Source of the DNA: an uncultured Eggerthellaceae bacterium
GTDB lineage: Bacteria; Actinomycetota; Coriobacteriia; Coriobacteriales; Eggerthellaceae
Direction: 5' to 3'
NCBI GenBank assembly: GCA_910589125.1
Contig: CAJURX010000002.1
Location: forward strand, 156,980-220,979
DNA length: 64,000 bases
Of this stretch, positions 1-7,445 are shown one piece after another. Numbering within the stretch: the stretch's first letter is position 1; each line of letters begins with the position of its first letter. The notes beneath the pieces were generated by a model. The model worked only from the letters and a program-made list of their open reading frames with translations. It did no database searches and was not told the DNA's origin. The translations under genes and the position numbers were made by a program.

Positions 1-2367
1 CGCACCGGGGAAGATGCGCTCGGTCACATACACGCCGCCCAACGTCCAGCCGCGCTCGTTGTAGATCTTGACCACGTCACCATCCTTGACGCCCAGATCC
101 TCTGCATCCACCGGATTGATCCACACCGGTTCGTACGCATACCCATCATGGCCGATGACCTTGCAGGTCTCGATCTCGCGCAGCCATGAGTTGTCGTCGA
201 AGTTCGCATGCACGCGCCAGCGCGGATGATTGGAGACGATAAGGTACGGATAGTCCTTGGCGCGTTCGCTCTCTCGATATTCGTGGAAGCGATCGGAGTC
301 GGCGATGTAGTGCGGATACGGCATGCGCTGATCGTCATCCGGGAAATGCTCGGCCAGCGCTGTCGAATAGATCTCTATCTTGCCGGAGGGCGTCTGGAGA
401 GGATGGTTCTCTGGGTCCTCCGCGAAGCCGCGCATGGCCACGGGACGGTCCTCCCACCCTGCCTTGATGGGCGATGAGAGATATCCGCGATCGATCCAGT
501 CCTCGAAGCTGATGTCCTCGGGAAGGCCGGACTCCTGATAGGCGATCCGCACCGTCGATTCCACCGTGCGGCCATCCGTGTACCGGTCGAGCAGGTTCGC
601 GTACTTCGGATCGTCAGCGCCGAAGAGCTCCTCCATCTTGCGTGCCACTTCTTGCACGCAGAACCAGTCGCTCTTCGATTCGCCCAACGGCTCCACTTCC
701 TGATCGCAATGGATCATGGTGTTGAACAGGCCGTTCTGGTGATCGAACGCCACATCCTCCACCTCGAAGCGCGTGTTGGAGGGAAGGATGATGTCAGCGA
801 ACCTCGCATCGTTCTCGAACCAGGGATGCTGCAACAGCATGAACTCCAGATTCGGGTTGCGCACTGCGTTCAGATAATCGTTCCCGCCATTCCAGCAGGT
901 GGACCAACAGGGGGTATCGGACCAGATCATATGGATCCCGGGGTTGCCGGTCGGCGGGAACTTGAAGGGAAGGAATTGGTCAGAAGCGGGCATGGAGCAG
1001 ATGACGTGGCCATGCCAGTCGATGGGCTCTGCCGGATCGGCGCGCAGGCCCTCAGGGACCATGGTCTTCGGGATGAAGCGCTCCGCCGCCTCCAGGTCGG
1101 CTGCGTTATAGCCCGCGAACGGAACGTAGTCCTTCTCGCAATTCGGCATGGGCTGGAGCTCATCCAAGCCGAACACCATCCATTCGATGAACTTGAGGAA
1201 CGAGCGACCCGGCTTGCCGATGCCCTGCATGGCGAGCAGGCACACTTCCATGCGAGCGGGCTCATGCGAATAGCAGGAGCGGATGTAGCTGCCTCCATTG
1301 CAGTGGCAGATGGCCGTAGCATCCTTATGCCATTTGCGTGCTAGCGCCTTGATGGTGCGCGCAGGCACACCACAGCGCTCCTCCGCCCATCGGGGTGTCT
1401 TCGCCACGCCGTCCTTGCCACCCATGACCTCGTACTCCAGCCAATCGAAGCCCACGGTATGCGTGTCGATGTATTCGCGGTCGTACAGCCCCTCGGTGAT
1501 CCACACGTACGCGATGGCGAACTGGAGGGCAAGGTCGGTGTTCGGCCACACCGGGATCCACTTGTCTGCATGGCACGCACCCGAGTAGTTCAGGTCAGGC
1601 GAGATGGCTACGCTCGTGATGCCGATATCCGTGAACCAGAACGACAGCAGCGATGGCATCTGCCCTGCCCAGCCCCACGTGGTGGTCTCGTTATCGCATC
1701 CCCAGTACAGGAGCATCTGCGTGTTCTGGGTGATGTCGTAGACCACATTGCGCATGGGGGCCTGACCGTAGGGCTCACCGCCCCAAGCGTGCTTCGCACC
1801 CCAATACCAGCCTTCCCAGCTGTCAGGCTGACGCGCTTGCAGCGTGGCGCCGCCCAGAAGCTCCAGCAGCTTCACCATGCAACCATGAGCCGGATGCACC
1901 ACCTTGGTCTCGCCATGGCCGTCCTGCTGCATGAGGATGGAACCGGGACCATATGCATCGAATTGGCGCTTCACTTCCTTGGCGATGATGGCAGTCGCCT
2001 CATCCCAGGAGATGCGCTTGTATTTGGAAGTGCCGCGCGTCTCAGGATGGCGATCGCCCTCAGGATCGAAGTCCTCGCGGATCAGCGGATAGGGGATGCG
2101 ATTGCGCGAGAACGCATGGCGCTTGTACGCCACGGATGTGGGCGGGATCAGCGTGTGATTCATGGCCTTGAAGGTCTTGCCATCCTTCTCATAGGTCCAC
2201 GGATTGAGATCCTCGAACCTCTGGCTGGCGTCATAGCGGAAGGGGCGCACGCGCATGATCCGCCCGTCCTTCACGTCCACGCACGACAGGTTCGCACCGA
2301 TGCCGAAGCTCATCCAATCCAGGTTGTCATAGGTGGTCTTGTCGGCACCGAAGCCCTTCTCGATCAC
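1..2367 (-). CDS. Molybdopterin oxidoreductase, pyrogallol transhydroxylase / catechol dehydroxylase-like large subunit (3' end outside window)
   Basis: This is the catalytic subunit of a bis-MGD molybdenum enzyme; 789 codons lie in the window and the frame runs off the left edge. The GTG start at 2367 follows a strong GGGAGGGGG ribosome site. There is no N-terminal Fe-S cysteine cluster and no twin-arginine signal, so it is probably cytoplasmic. By eye it matches the large subunit of Pelobacter pyrogallol-phloroglucinol transhydroxylase: QQDGHGE (His about 151) and QPDSWEGW (Asp about 182, Ser about 183) correspond to the active-site His and the Asp-Ser pair whose serine binds Mo in that enzyme. 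The last readable part (HPRWRVHANFDDNSW, YEPVWINP, FNERG-like YNERG, YVTERI) is also typical. Gut Eggerthellaceae catechol dehydroxylases belong to the same branch, so transhydroxylation and reductive dehydroxylation cannot be told apart here. A small Fe-S subunit would be expected just left of the window. Confidence 0.85.
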   Translation of the reverse strand, partial: MIEKGFGADKTTYDNLDWMSFGIGANLSCVDVKDGRIMRVRPFRYDASQRFEDLNPWTYEKDGKTFKAMNHTLIPPTSVAYKRHAFSRNRIPYPLIREDFDPEGDRHPETRGTSKYKRISWDEATAIIAKEVKRQFDAYGPGSILMQQDGHGETKVVHPAHGCMVKLLELLGGATLQARQPDSWEGWYWGAKHAWGGEPYGQAPMRNVVYDITQNTQMLLYWGCDNETTTWGWAGQMPSLLSFWFTDIGITSVAISPDLNYSGACHADKWIPVWPNTDLALQFAIAYVWITEGLYDREYIDTHTVGFDWLEYEVMGGKDGVAKTPRWAEERCGVPARTIKALARKWHKDATAICHCNGGSYIRSCYSHEPARMEVCLLAMQGIGKPGRSFLKFIEWMVFGLDELQPMPNCEKDYVPFAGYNAADLEAAERFIPKTMVPEGLRADPAEPIDWHGHVICSMPASDQFLPFKFPPTGNPGIHMIWSDTPCWSTCWNGGNDYLNAVRNPNLEFMLLQHPWFENDARFADIILPSNTRFEVEDVAFDHQNGLFNTMIHCDQEVEPLGESKSDWFCVQEVARKMEELFGADDPKYANLLDRYTDGRTVESTVRIAYQESGLPEDISFEDWIDRGYLSSPIKAGWEDRPVAMRGFAEDPENHPLQTPSGKIEIYSTALAEHFPDDDQRMPYPHYIADSDRFHEYRESERAKDYPYLIVSNHPRWRVHANFDDNSWLREIETCKVIGHDGYAYEPVWINPVDAEDLGVKDGDVVKIYNERGWTLGGVYVTERIFPGA

Positions 2368-2446
2368 AAGATCCCCCTCCCTGCGCCGAAGGCGAAGCGC
2401 CTCAGGCTGCTCCAAGGTTCCTCATTGGGGCGGAGTGTACAAAGCG

Positions 2447-2456
2447 CTCTTGAGAG
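2447..2456. promoter_or_regulatory. Perfect 10-bp palindrome upstream of the molybdoenzyme
   Basis: CTCTTGAGAG reads the same on both strands and lies about 80 bp upstream of the GTG start at 2367. A TACACT hexamer (minus strand, about 2436-2441) could be the -10 box, but no good -35 is visible, which would fit an activator-dependent promoter. That it is an operator is inference. Confidence 0.3.
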
Positions 2457-2633
2457 GGCTTCCTGCCAAGATCGGCGCTTCTTCCAAAAAAACGCCGTGA
2501 TCAAAGTTTGCGGCCCTTTCCTTTATCAACGCAAAAGGGTTCGCGAAGCCACGCAGAAGGGAACGGGGCACCCGAGCGCAGGTGCCCTAGACTTGCCGCA
2601 ATGGATGCCACCGACAGAGAGGAGCGTTGGACC

Positions 2634-3092
2634 ATGAGCAACGCAGGAAAGCGCGTGAAGGTCCACTACACGGGCACATTGGATGACGGGAGCGTATTCG
2701 ATTCCTCCTACCAGCGCGACCAGCCGCTCGGCTTCGTCTGCGCATCAGGGCAGATGATCCCTGGATTCGACAAGGCTGTGGAAAAGATGGAAGTGGGCGA
2801 GACGCGCACCATCCACGTGACGCCGGACGAGGCCTACGGCCCTTATATCGAAGATGGCATCCAACGTGCACCGCTCGGCGCCATCCCCGGCACGGAAGGC
2901 CTGAAGGTGGGAGACCAGGTATCGCTCCAAGGCAAGGACGGGCGACCCTATCCCGCAAAGGTGGCTGAGATCACTGATGTGGACATCGCATTCGACATGA
3001 ACCATCCGCTTGCGGGCAAGGATCTGACCTTCCAGATCACGCTGCTGGAATCCGCAGACACGGAGACGGGCGTCCATCCGCACCATCACTGA
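2634..3092 (+). CDS. FKBP-type peptidyl-prolyl isomerase, SlyD-like
   Basis: A 152-residue protein that catalyses cis-trans isomerisation of prolyl bonds. The N-terminus KVHYTGTLDDGSVFDSS and the GQMIPGFDKAVEKMEVGE segment are classic FKBP motifs. Residues about 75-125 form the insert-in-flap region of SlyD-type proteins, closing with DMNHPLAGKDLTF. The tail ends HPHHH, a short possible metal-binding end, much shorter than the E. coli SlyD tail. The ATG at 2634 is preceded by AGGAG 9 nt away; a longer open frame upstream has no family similarity. It converges on the trigger-factor-like cassette, so two folding-factor genes are neighbours. A 7-bp inverted repeat (GGGCACC/GGTGCCC, 2566-2587) sits just upstream. 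Confidence 0.93.
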   Translation: MSNAGKRVKVHYTGTLDDGSVFDSSYQRDQPLGFVCASGQMIPGFDKAVEKMEVGETRTIHVTPDEAYGPYIEDGIQRAPLGAIPGTEGLKVGDQVSLQGKDGRPYPAKVAEITDVDIAFDMNHPLAGKDLTFQITLLESADTETGVHPHHH

Positions 3093-3100
3093 TGCCTCGA

Positions 3101-3130
3101 GCTGGCCCCACGGCGCATCCGGGGGCCAGC
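3101..3130. terminator. Hairpin between convergent genes
   Basis: GCTGGCCCC (3101-3109) pairs with GGGGCCAGC (3122-3130), a perfect 9-bp stem 8 bp after the FKBP stop and 30 bp from the stop of the opposing gene. There is no T-tract, so it may be a weak or Rho-assisted bidirectional terminator. Confidence 0.5.
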
Positions 3131-3159
3131 AGACGGCGCTCCTCACATGAGCAAGGGCC

Positions 3160-3807
3160 TCACGCGCCCTCCGCCTTGAAGCGGAAGGTGCGGCCCTCAG
3201 CATCGTCGAACTGGAACCAGCCGTCCGCATCTTGCGTCCAAGCCATCTCTTCGGCCCATGCGCTCCCCACGGCATCCTCCCATGCTTCCTCAGGAGCAAC
3301 CGCATCCGAGCGATCCCGCATCACCGTGCCGTCTTCACGCAGATCCATCCAGAACAGCACTGTCGGCTCCGCCATCTCATCATCCACCACAGCGACCGCC
3401 CACACGCCGAAGGGGCTGTCAGGCTCCTCAGGCACGATGACGTACGTGGTGTAATGAGCCGCCCTCAGGTAGATGGTGCGATCGTAATGGGGGTCAGCCA
3501 TCTTGATCAGCCTGCCCCCTGCAGCATCCCCCATCTCTTCTGCCGTGCCCTGTGCAGAGCCCCGGACGCCCCCGAACAGCTCGATGTTGCCCGTGAATGC
3601 GAGCGACAGATTCCCATCATCCCGCATGAAGCCCGACACCTGGACGTTCTGTCCTTCTGGACCATCTACGACCAGGTCGGCACGAACGATCACCTTCTCC
3701 TTGCTGTCCAGGATGAACAAGCTGGAAGCGATGAACACCGCCACCACGAGGATGATGCCTCCACAAGCAACAGCGATCCCCTTGATGTGCTCTTTGATGA
3801 ATGCCAC
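3160..3807 (-). CDS. Membrane-anchored hypothetical protein, last gene of the trigger-factor-like cassette
   Basis: 215 residues. An N-terminal hydrophobic segment (about residues 10-33, GIAVACGGIILVVAVF) is preceded by two lysines, which predicts one anchor with the remainder outside. The outside part is acidic, with several aromatic and glycine-rich beta-like stretches. I do not recognise the family. The GTG start at 3807 is chosen because AAGGAGG precedes it by 8 nt. It lies 36 nt after the stop of the Fic-like gene on the same strand, so it is probably in the same transcript. A product in the envelope suggests the cassette has an export or surface-related part, but that is inference. Confidence 0.75.
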   Translation of the reverse strand: MAFIKEHIKGIAVACGGIILVVAVFIASSLFILDSKEKVIVRADLVVDGPEGQNVQVSGFMRDDGNLSLAFTGNIELFGGVRGSAQGTAEEMGDAAGGRLIKMADPHYDRTIYLRAAHYTTYVIVPEEPDSPFGVWAVAVVDDEMAEPTVLFWMDLREDGTVMRDRSDAVAPEEAWEDAVGSAWAEEMAWTQDADGWFQFDDAEGRTFRFKAEGA

Positions 3808-3843
3808 GATGCGTCCTCCTTGAGCGCAGGCGCCACGAGCGCC

Positions 3844-5067
3844 TCATTCGAAATCGAGCTTCTTGAAATCTGACGGGAGCCACCCTTTCGGCAGCGTGAG
3901 GTCGAAGGCATCATAATAGACATCCAAGACATCTTGCGCGCAGAAGAGCCGATAGCGCTTGTTGTCATTGACGGGTCGCAAGATGCCCTGCTCCGTCAGC
4001 GTCTGGATGATGCCATTCGCCGCTGGAGCGGTGCGATCATAGCGGCGCTGGATGAGCGCGCCATCCACGAACGGACGCGACAGGAGGTCCGTGGCCAGCT
4101 GAACGCATACCGGACTGCAGCGCCTGCCGCTCAATCGCTCGAGCCACATCTCGCGCAACCGCGCAAAGCGCACCTCTACCTGCTCCATGCGCTCGATCTG
4201 GCGCAACGTGGATTTGGCTGCGTGATACACCCAGAGGCCATAGGGATTCACCGCGCCTTCACCCACAGCCTTGTACCCATCGACCGGGTCATCCACCCGC
4301 CCGAGCGTCGTCTCAGCCACCGACACGGCGATATTGCGCGAATATCCACGCCGGGCGTATATCACGTATGACAACAGCGTGCCCACTGCAGCATTGAGCG
4401 CATTGAACGGGCTCACGTAGTGGAATTGGAGATGCGCCAGGCAGCTTTGCATCTGCGTGAGATACGCTGGCTTCGCGCAGAATGCCATGAGGTCGTTCGC
4501 ATATCGCGTGAGCTCCTCCGGCGGCAGCGCTCCCTTGAGCGGCGCATCTCGGTACGGCACCTGCGGGTAGCCTGCCGTGATCAAGGAGATCGGTGGCGCC
4601 TCCGCCGCATCTGTCGCGAGCACGTCCTCTGGCGGTCGCATCAGATCAGCATGCATCATGGACAGCACCGACCTATCCAACCGCATCACATCTGCCCATC
4701 TTGCATCGTGATACTTCTCCACCAGGTGCAGATATTTTCGCGCATTCGCCTTGACGTCCTTCTCGCTGCGCGGCCAAGGGCTCTCCGGTGCCACGAAATG
4801 AGCATACGGGAGCTCTGACCCGCAGATCGCCGCAAGCGCGAATACCTCGCTGCGCTTCTGGAACAGCGACATGCATTCCCGATACGGGCTATCCTCTAGA
4901 TGCTCGTCATAGCGGACGAGCGCGATCTCAGCCTCAGATGACAGAGCCAGGAGGCCAGGACTGAACACGAGCGGCGCGTCCCCTCCCAAAAGGCGCGCCT
5001 GTCCCGCGTCACCCGATTCCAGCTCCAGCGAATAGCTCGGAAGCGACCGATCAACATCCTTCATCAT
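3844..5067 (-). CDS. Fic-fold protein with degenerate catalytic motif (pseudo-Fic) and C-terminal winged helix
   Basis: 407 residues. Fic proteins transfer AMP or other groups to target hydroxyls using HPFxDGNGRxxR. Here the same helix context is clear (AHLQF, then SPFNALNAAVGTLL at about 219-232, then SYVIYARRG), but the catalytic His, Asp, Gly and Arg are replaced, leaving only PF, one Asn, one Gly and LL. Upstream, MMHADLM and LPPEELTRYANDLMAF match the Fic helices before the motif. About residues 318-390 resemble the winged helix that follows many Fic domains (RPFVDGALIQRRYDRT, then AANGIIQTLTEQGIL). Nucleotide transfer is therefore unlikely; a binding or DNA-linked regulatory role is possible. 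The start overlaps the stop of the trigger-factor-like gene by 4 nt (ATGA), implying translational coupling. Confidence 0.7.
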   Translation of the reverse strand: MMKDVDRSLPSYSLELESGDAGQARLLGGDAPLVFSPGLLALSSEAEIALVRYDEHLEDSPYRECMSLFQKRSEVFALAAICGSELPYAHFVAPESPWPRSEKDVKANARKYLHLVEKYHDARWADVMRLDRSVLSMMHADLMRPPEDVLATDAAEAPPISLITAGYPQVPYRDAPLKGALPPEELTRYANDLMAFCAKPAYLTQMQSCLAHLQFHYVSPFNALNAAVGTLLSYVIYARRGYSRNIAVSVAETTLGRVDDPVDGYKAVGEGAVNPYGLWVYHAAKSTLRQIERMEQVEVRFARLREMWLERLSGRRCSPVCVQLATDLLSRPFVDGALIQRRYDRTAPAANGIIQTLTEQGILRPVNDNKRYRLFCAQDVLDVYYDAFDLTLPKGWLPSDFKKLDFE

Positions 5068-6359
5068 GATGGCTCCATCACAGCGCTGTCCAGGAGATGA
5101 GCGCGTGCCTTCGCCCGCAACGCCATCTCATGCAGCTGATACCTCCGCCCATTCATCGTGAGCATCTTCCGTGCCTCATCAACGCCTGATGGAGCCATGG
5201 CTCGCAGCGATGCCTCCAGATCATCTTCAGTGACCTCCATTCCCTCATGGCGCGCAAGCGCATCCAAGGCGATGCCTTGGCGCAGCACATCGCGAGCACG
5301 GCTGCTCATCTGGATCATGAACTGCGTGCTGGTAACACCCTGCGCGTTGTAGAACTCCTCTTGGCTCATGCCCTGATGCGAAAGCGCGGTGGAGAAGTTC
5401 TGCAACAGGCCCGCGCGCGCATATTCGGCATACACCTCAGGCAGATCGATCGAGGGCAAGCGCTCCGCCAACCTCGAAAGGGCTGCCTCAGCGCGCAGCT
5501 TATCGTAATCAGCGCGACCGCGCATCGTGACGTTGTCGCGGATCATCGCCCGGAAGCTGGACACGTCCCGCGCACCCGGGATGTTCTTATGCACCCATTC
5601 ATCGGTGATGTCAGGAACGTCCTTCCGCACGATCTTGTGCAGCGTGAGCTCTGCATCCATGGTCTCGGGCACGTCCATCCCCAAGAAGTTCTTGCTGGTG
5701 ACCACGAACGAGAACGTCTTGGTCTGCCCCGGCTCCATGGTGCGCAGCTGCTCATGCACCTCATCGGGGAAGCGCCCTTCGATGATGCGATAGATCGACC
5801 CATCGGTGCAGAGCGGCTCGACCGGCATGCCCGCCTTCTTGGTGGACAAGGAGATGACGCAAGCGCTCGCATCCTGCACGCTTCGCGCATCCATGTCATC
5901 CACATAGCTGGCGCGCTTCTCCACCACGGCTTGCATGTTGCGCTCCACCTGCTCTTCGGTCACCTGGAATGGCGGGATGGACAGCGTCACCGGCTCATAG
6001 GAGGAGAGCTCCACCTGTGGATTCAGATACAACAGCACCGTACAGGTGAATGGCTTCCCCTCCGTGATATCTGAGGTGGAGCGCACCACCGGCTCTAGCG
6101 CCGCTGGGAGCCCTTCAGCCAAGATGACCTCATCAGCGCATTGATTCGCCAAGCACTGCGCCACCTTCTGCGCCAAGTCATCGCCATAGCGCTGCTCGAA
6201 TGGCTTCGCGCCTTGATCGGCGATGTAGTCGATACCCGCCTGCACGGCCAAGAAGGCATAGATCTCCTCTATCTTCGCCGCTGCCTCATCAGCAGAGAGC
6301 GTGATCTCCACCTGCTTCTGCAGATCGGTGGCATCGCTCTCATCGATCAGATACTCCAT
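5064..6359 (-). CDS. Trigger-factor-like chaperone/prolyl isomerase lacking the ribosome-binding signature
   Basis: 431 residues with the length and order of trigger factor: N-terminal domain 1-about 115, FKBP-like domain about 150-235, long helical C-terminal domain to 431. In canonical trigger factor the N-domain carries GFRxGKxP, which docks on ribosomal protein L23. Here the equivalent loop reads YIADQGAKPFEQRYG (about 45-59), so the conserved Phe-Arg-Lys core is lost while the following RYG is kept. The central domain keeps EPGQTKTFSFVV but is otherwise diverged. It is therefore probably a paralogue of the housekeeping tig gene, working off the ribosome on special clients. It starts 11 nt after the Cys-rich gene and overlaps the Fic-like gene by 4 nt. 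Nearby molybdoenzymes are candidate clients (inference). Confidence 0.75.
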   Translation of the reverse strand: MEYLIDESDATDLQKQVEITLSADEAAAKIEEIYAFLAVQAGIDYIADQGAKPFEQRYGDDLAQKVAQCLANQCADEVILAEGLPAALEPVVRSTSDITEGKPFTCTVLLYLNPQVELSSYEPVTLSIPPFQVTEEQVERNMQAVVEKRASYVDDMDARSVQDASACVISLSTKKAGMPVEPLCTDGSIYRIIEGRFPDEVHEQLRTMEPGQTKTFSFVVTSKNFLGMDVPETMDAELTLHKIVRKDVPDITDEWVHKNIPGARDVSSFRAMIRDNVTMRGRADYDKLRAEAALSRLAERLPSIDLPEVYAEYARAGLLQNFSTALSHQGMSQEEFYNAQGVTSTQFMIQMSSRARDVLRQGIALDALARHEGMEVTEDDLEASLRAMAPSGVDEARKMLTMNGRRYQLHEMALRAKARAHLLDSAVMEPS

Positions 6360-6370
6360 GGCTGCTCCTC

Positions 6371-6649
6371 TCAGTCCTGCACGGGCTTCCCGAAATCAGC
6401 GCCCCATGGGCACTCCTGCGCCTCACCCGATCCGTCAGCCTCATTGGCTCGCATGCAAGGGATCGCGCATGCTCGTTGGGCGTATTCGCAATGAATGCTC
6501 TTGGGTCCGGGCAGGACGCCTCCGCATCTCGGGCAGGGGTCACCCAAATGATCTACCATCACCAGGCTGTGACATGAAGAGCATCGCATCGGGCGGGGCC
6601 GGGGCTGCCTACAGCGCCCGCACTGCGGATTGCATACGTAACATGGCAT
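6371..6649 (-). CDS. Small Cys-rich zinc-ribbon-like protein, first gene of the cassette
   Basis: 92 residues with about a dozen cysteines arranged as CxxC pairs: CYVC and CGRC near the N-terminus, CSSC (about 23-26), CPRCGG (about 39-42), then spaced single Cys residues in the C-terminal half. The CSSC/CPRCGG pair fits a zinc ribbon; the remaining Cys residues could hold a second metal. AGGAG lies 8 nt before the ATG. It begins a run of four same-strand genes with gaps or overlaps below 40 nt. I do not recognise the family; it could be a metal-dependent adaptor or a DNA/RNA-binding protein. Confidence 0.65.
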   Translation of the reverse strand: MPCYVCNPQCGRCRQPRPRPMRCSSCHSLVMVDHLGDPCPRCGGVLPGPKSIHCEYAQRACAIPCMRANEADGSGEAQECPWGADFGKPVQD

Positions 6650-6767
6650 TCGTAGTGCTCCTCATCAGATCGGTGAGAGCCGGATCGACACCTCATCCGT
6701 GCGAATGGGATGAGGATGTGTGCGCCCTGCCCGCATCCAAGAGCAAAATGGAACGTATCCGAGGACC

Positions 6768-6794
6768 AGGGCGGGGTCTAGGGTGCCCCGCCCT
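6768..6794 (-). terminator. Hairpin after the second molybdoenzyme operon
   Basis: AGGGCGGGG (6768-6776) and CCCCGCCCT (6786-6794) form a perfect 9-bp GC-rich stem with a 9-nt loop, 11 bp past the stop of the Cys/His-rich gene. There is no T-tract. Confidence 0.5.
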
Positions 6795-6805
6795 GACAAG
6801 CTGGC

Positions 6806-7066
6806 TTACAGCTGTCCCGCTGCGCGCATCTTCGCGAAGCAGGGTGCGCAGACGATCATGCAGTTGTCTGCGGTCAGCGGACCCTCGGGGTCCTTCGGGA
6901 TGGCCTCCCAGCCTCCGATGTTCGGACCGCCCTGCATCGGCATGATGCAGCGCTGCCCGCACGGGTCCCCATGCCCGTGCTCTTCGTCCGCGCACTCGCA
7001 GCATCCGCCGCAACGTGCCCAGACCTCGTTGACGATCAATGTTGGGAACGGTTCGCGCTCTGCCAT
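6806..7066 (-). CDS. Small Cys/His-rich (HNH-like) protein of the molybdoenzyme operon
   Basis: 86 residues. Two N-terminal cysteine groups (CGGCCEC), a His-rich stretch (EEHGHGDPC), GGW and a C-terminal CAPC resemble an HNH/zinc scaffold, in which two CxxC pairs hold a metal. Key HNH catalytic residues cannot be assigned with certainty. The start at 7066 is preferred over an in-frame upstream ATG because AAAGGGG precedes it. It lies 37 nt after the ferredoxin gene on the same strand, so it is probably co-transcribed; a role in enzyme maturation is a guess from position only. Confidence 0.65.
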   Translation of the reverse strand: MAEREPFPTLIVNEVWARCGGCCECADEEHGHGDPCGQRCIMPMQGGPNIGGWEAIPKDPEGPLTADNCMIVCAPCFAKMRAAGQL

Positions 7067-7103
7067 GTCATACCCCTTTCTTCCTGTTCCCTTCACTTTG
7101 CGC

Positions 7104-7445
7104 TTACTCCTGCGTGTTGTAGATCACGCTGCGCGGGTGGTCCTCCGCCAGCTTGGCCAAGCTCTCCAGCGTGTCATAGACCATCACGCCAGACTGGCAA
7201 TGGTGCACGCAGCTAGGCAGCCTGCCTTCCTTGACCCGCTCCTCGCAGAAGTCGCACAGATGGGTGGGCAACGGAAGATAGGTGAGCTCCCACTGGCCAT
7301 TGATGTTCTGGCGCGGACCGTCCTCGCACAGGACGATCCCGTACTGGCCCTCGGGAAGGTCGTGGACCTTCTTGCATGCCACCTCGCACACATGGCAGCC
7401 GGTGCAGTACTCGTAATTGATGAAGAGTCCGTACTGGTTATTCAT
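7104..7445 (-). CDS. 4Fe-4S ferredoxin-like electron-transfer subunit of molybdoenzyme
   Basis: 113 residues. CTGCHVCEVACKK supplies one four-cysteine set, and CDFC with the following CVHHC supply a second, partial set typical of DmsB/PhsB-type subunits. It is shorter than the four-cluster DmsB family (about 200 residues), so it probably holds two clusters and passes electrons between the catalytic subunit and a donor or acceptor. No membrane anchor gene is adjacent. The start ATG lies inside the last codons of the catalytic subunit gene (8-nt overlap), which points to equimolar, coupled translation. Confidence 0.88.
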   Translation of the reverse strand: MNNQYGLFINYEYCTGCHVCEVACKKVHDLPEGQYGIVLCEDGPRQNINGQWELTYLPLPTHLCDFCEERVKEGRLPSCVHHCQSGVMVYDTLESLAKLAEDHPRSVIYNTQE

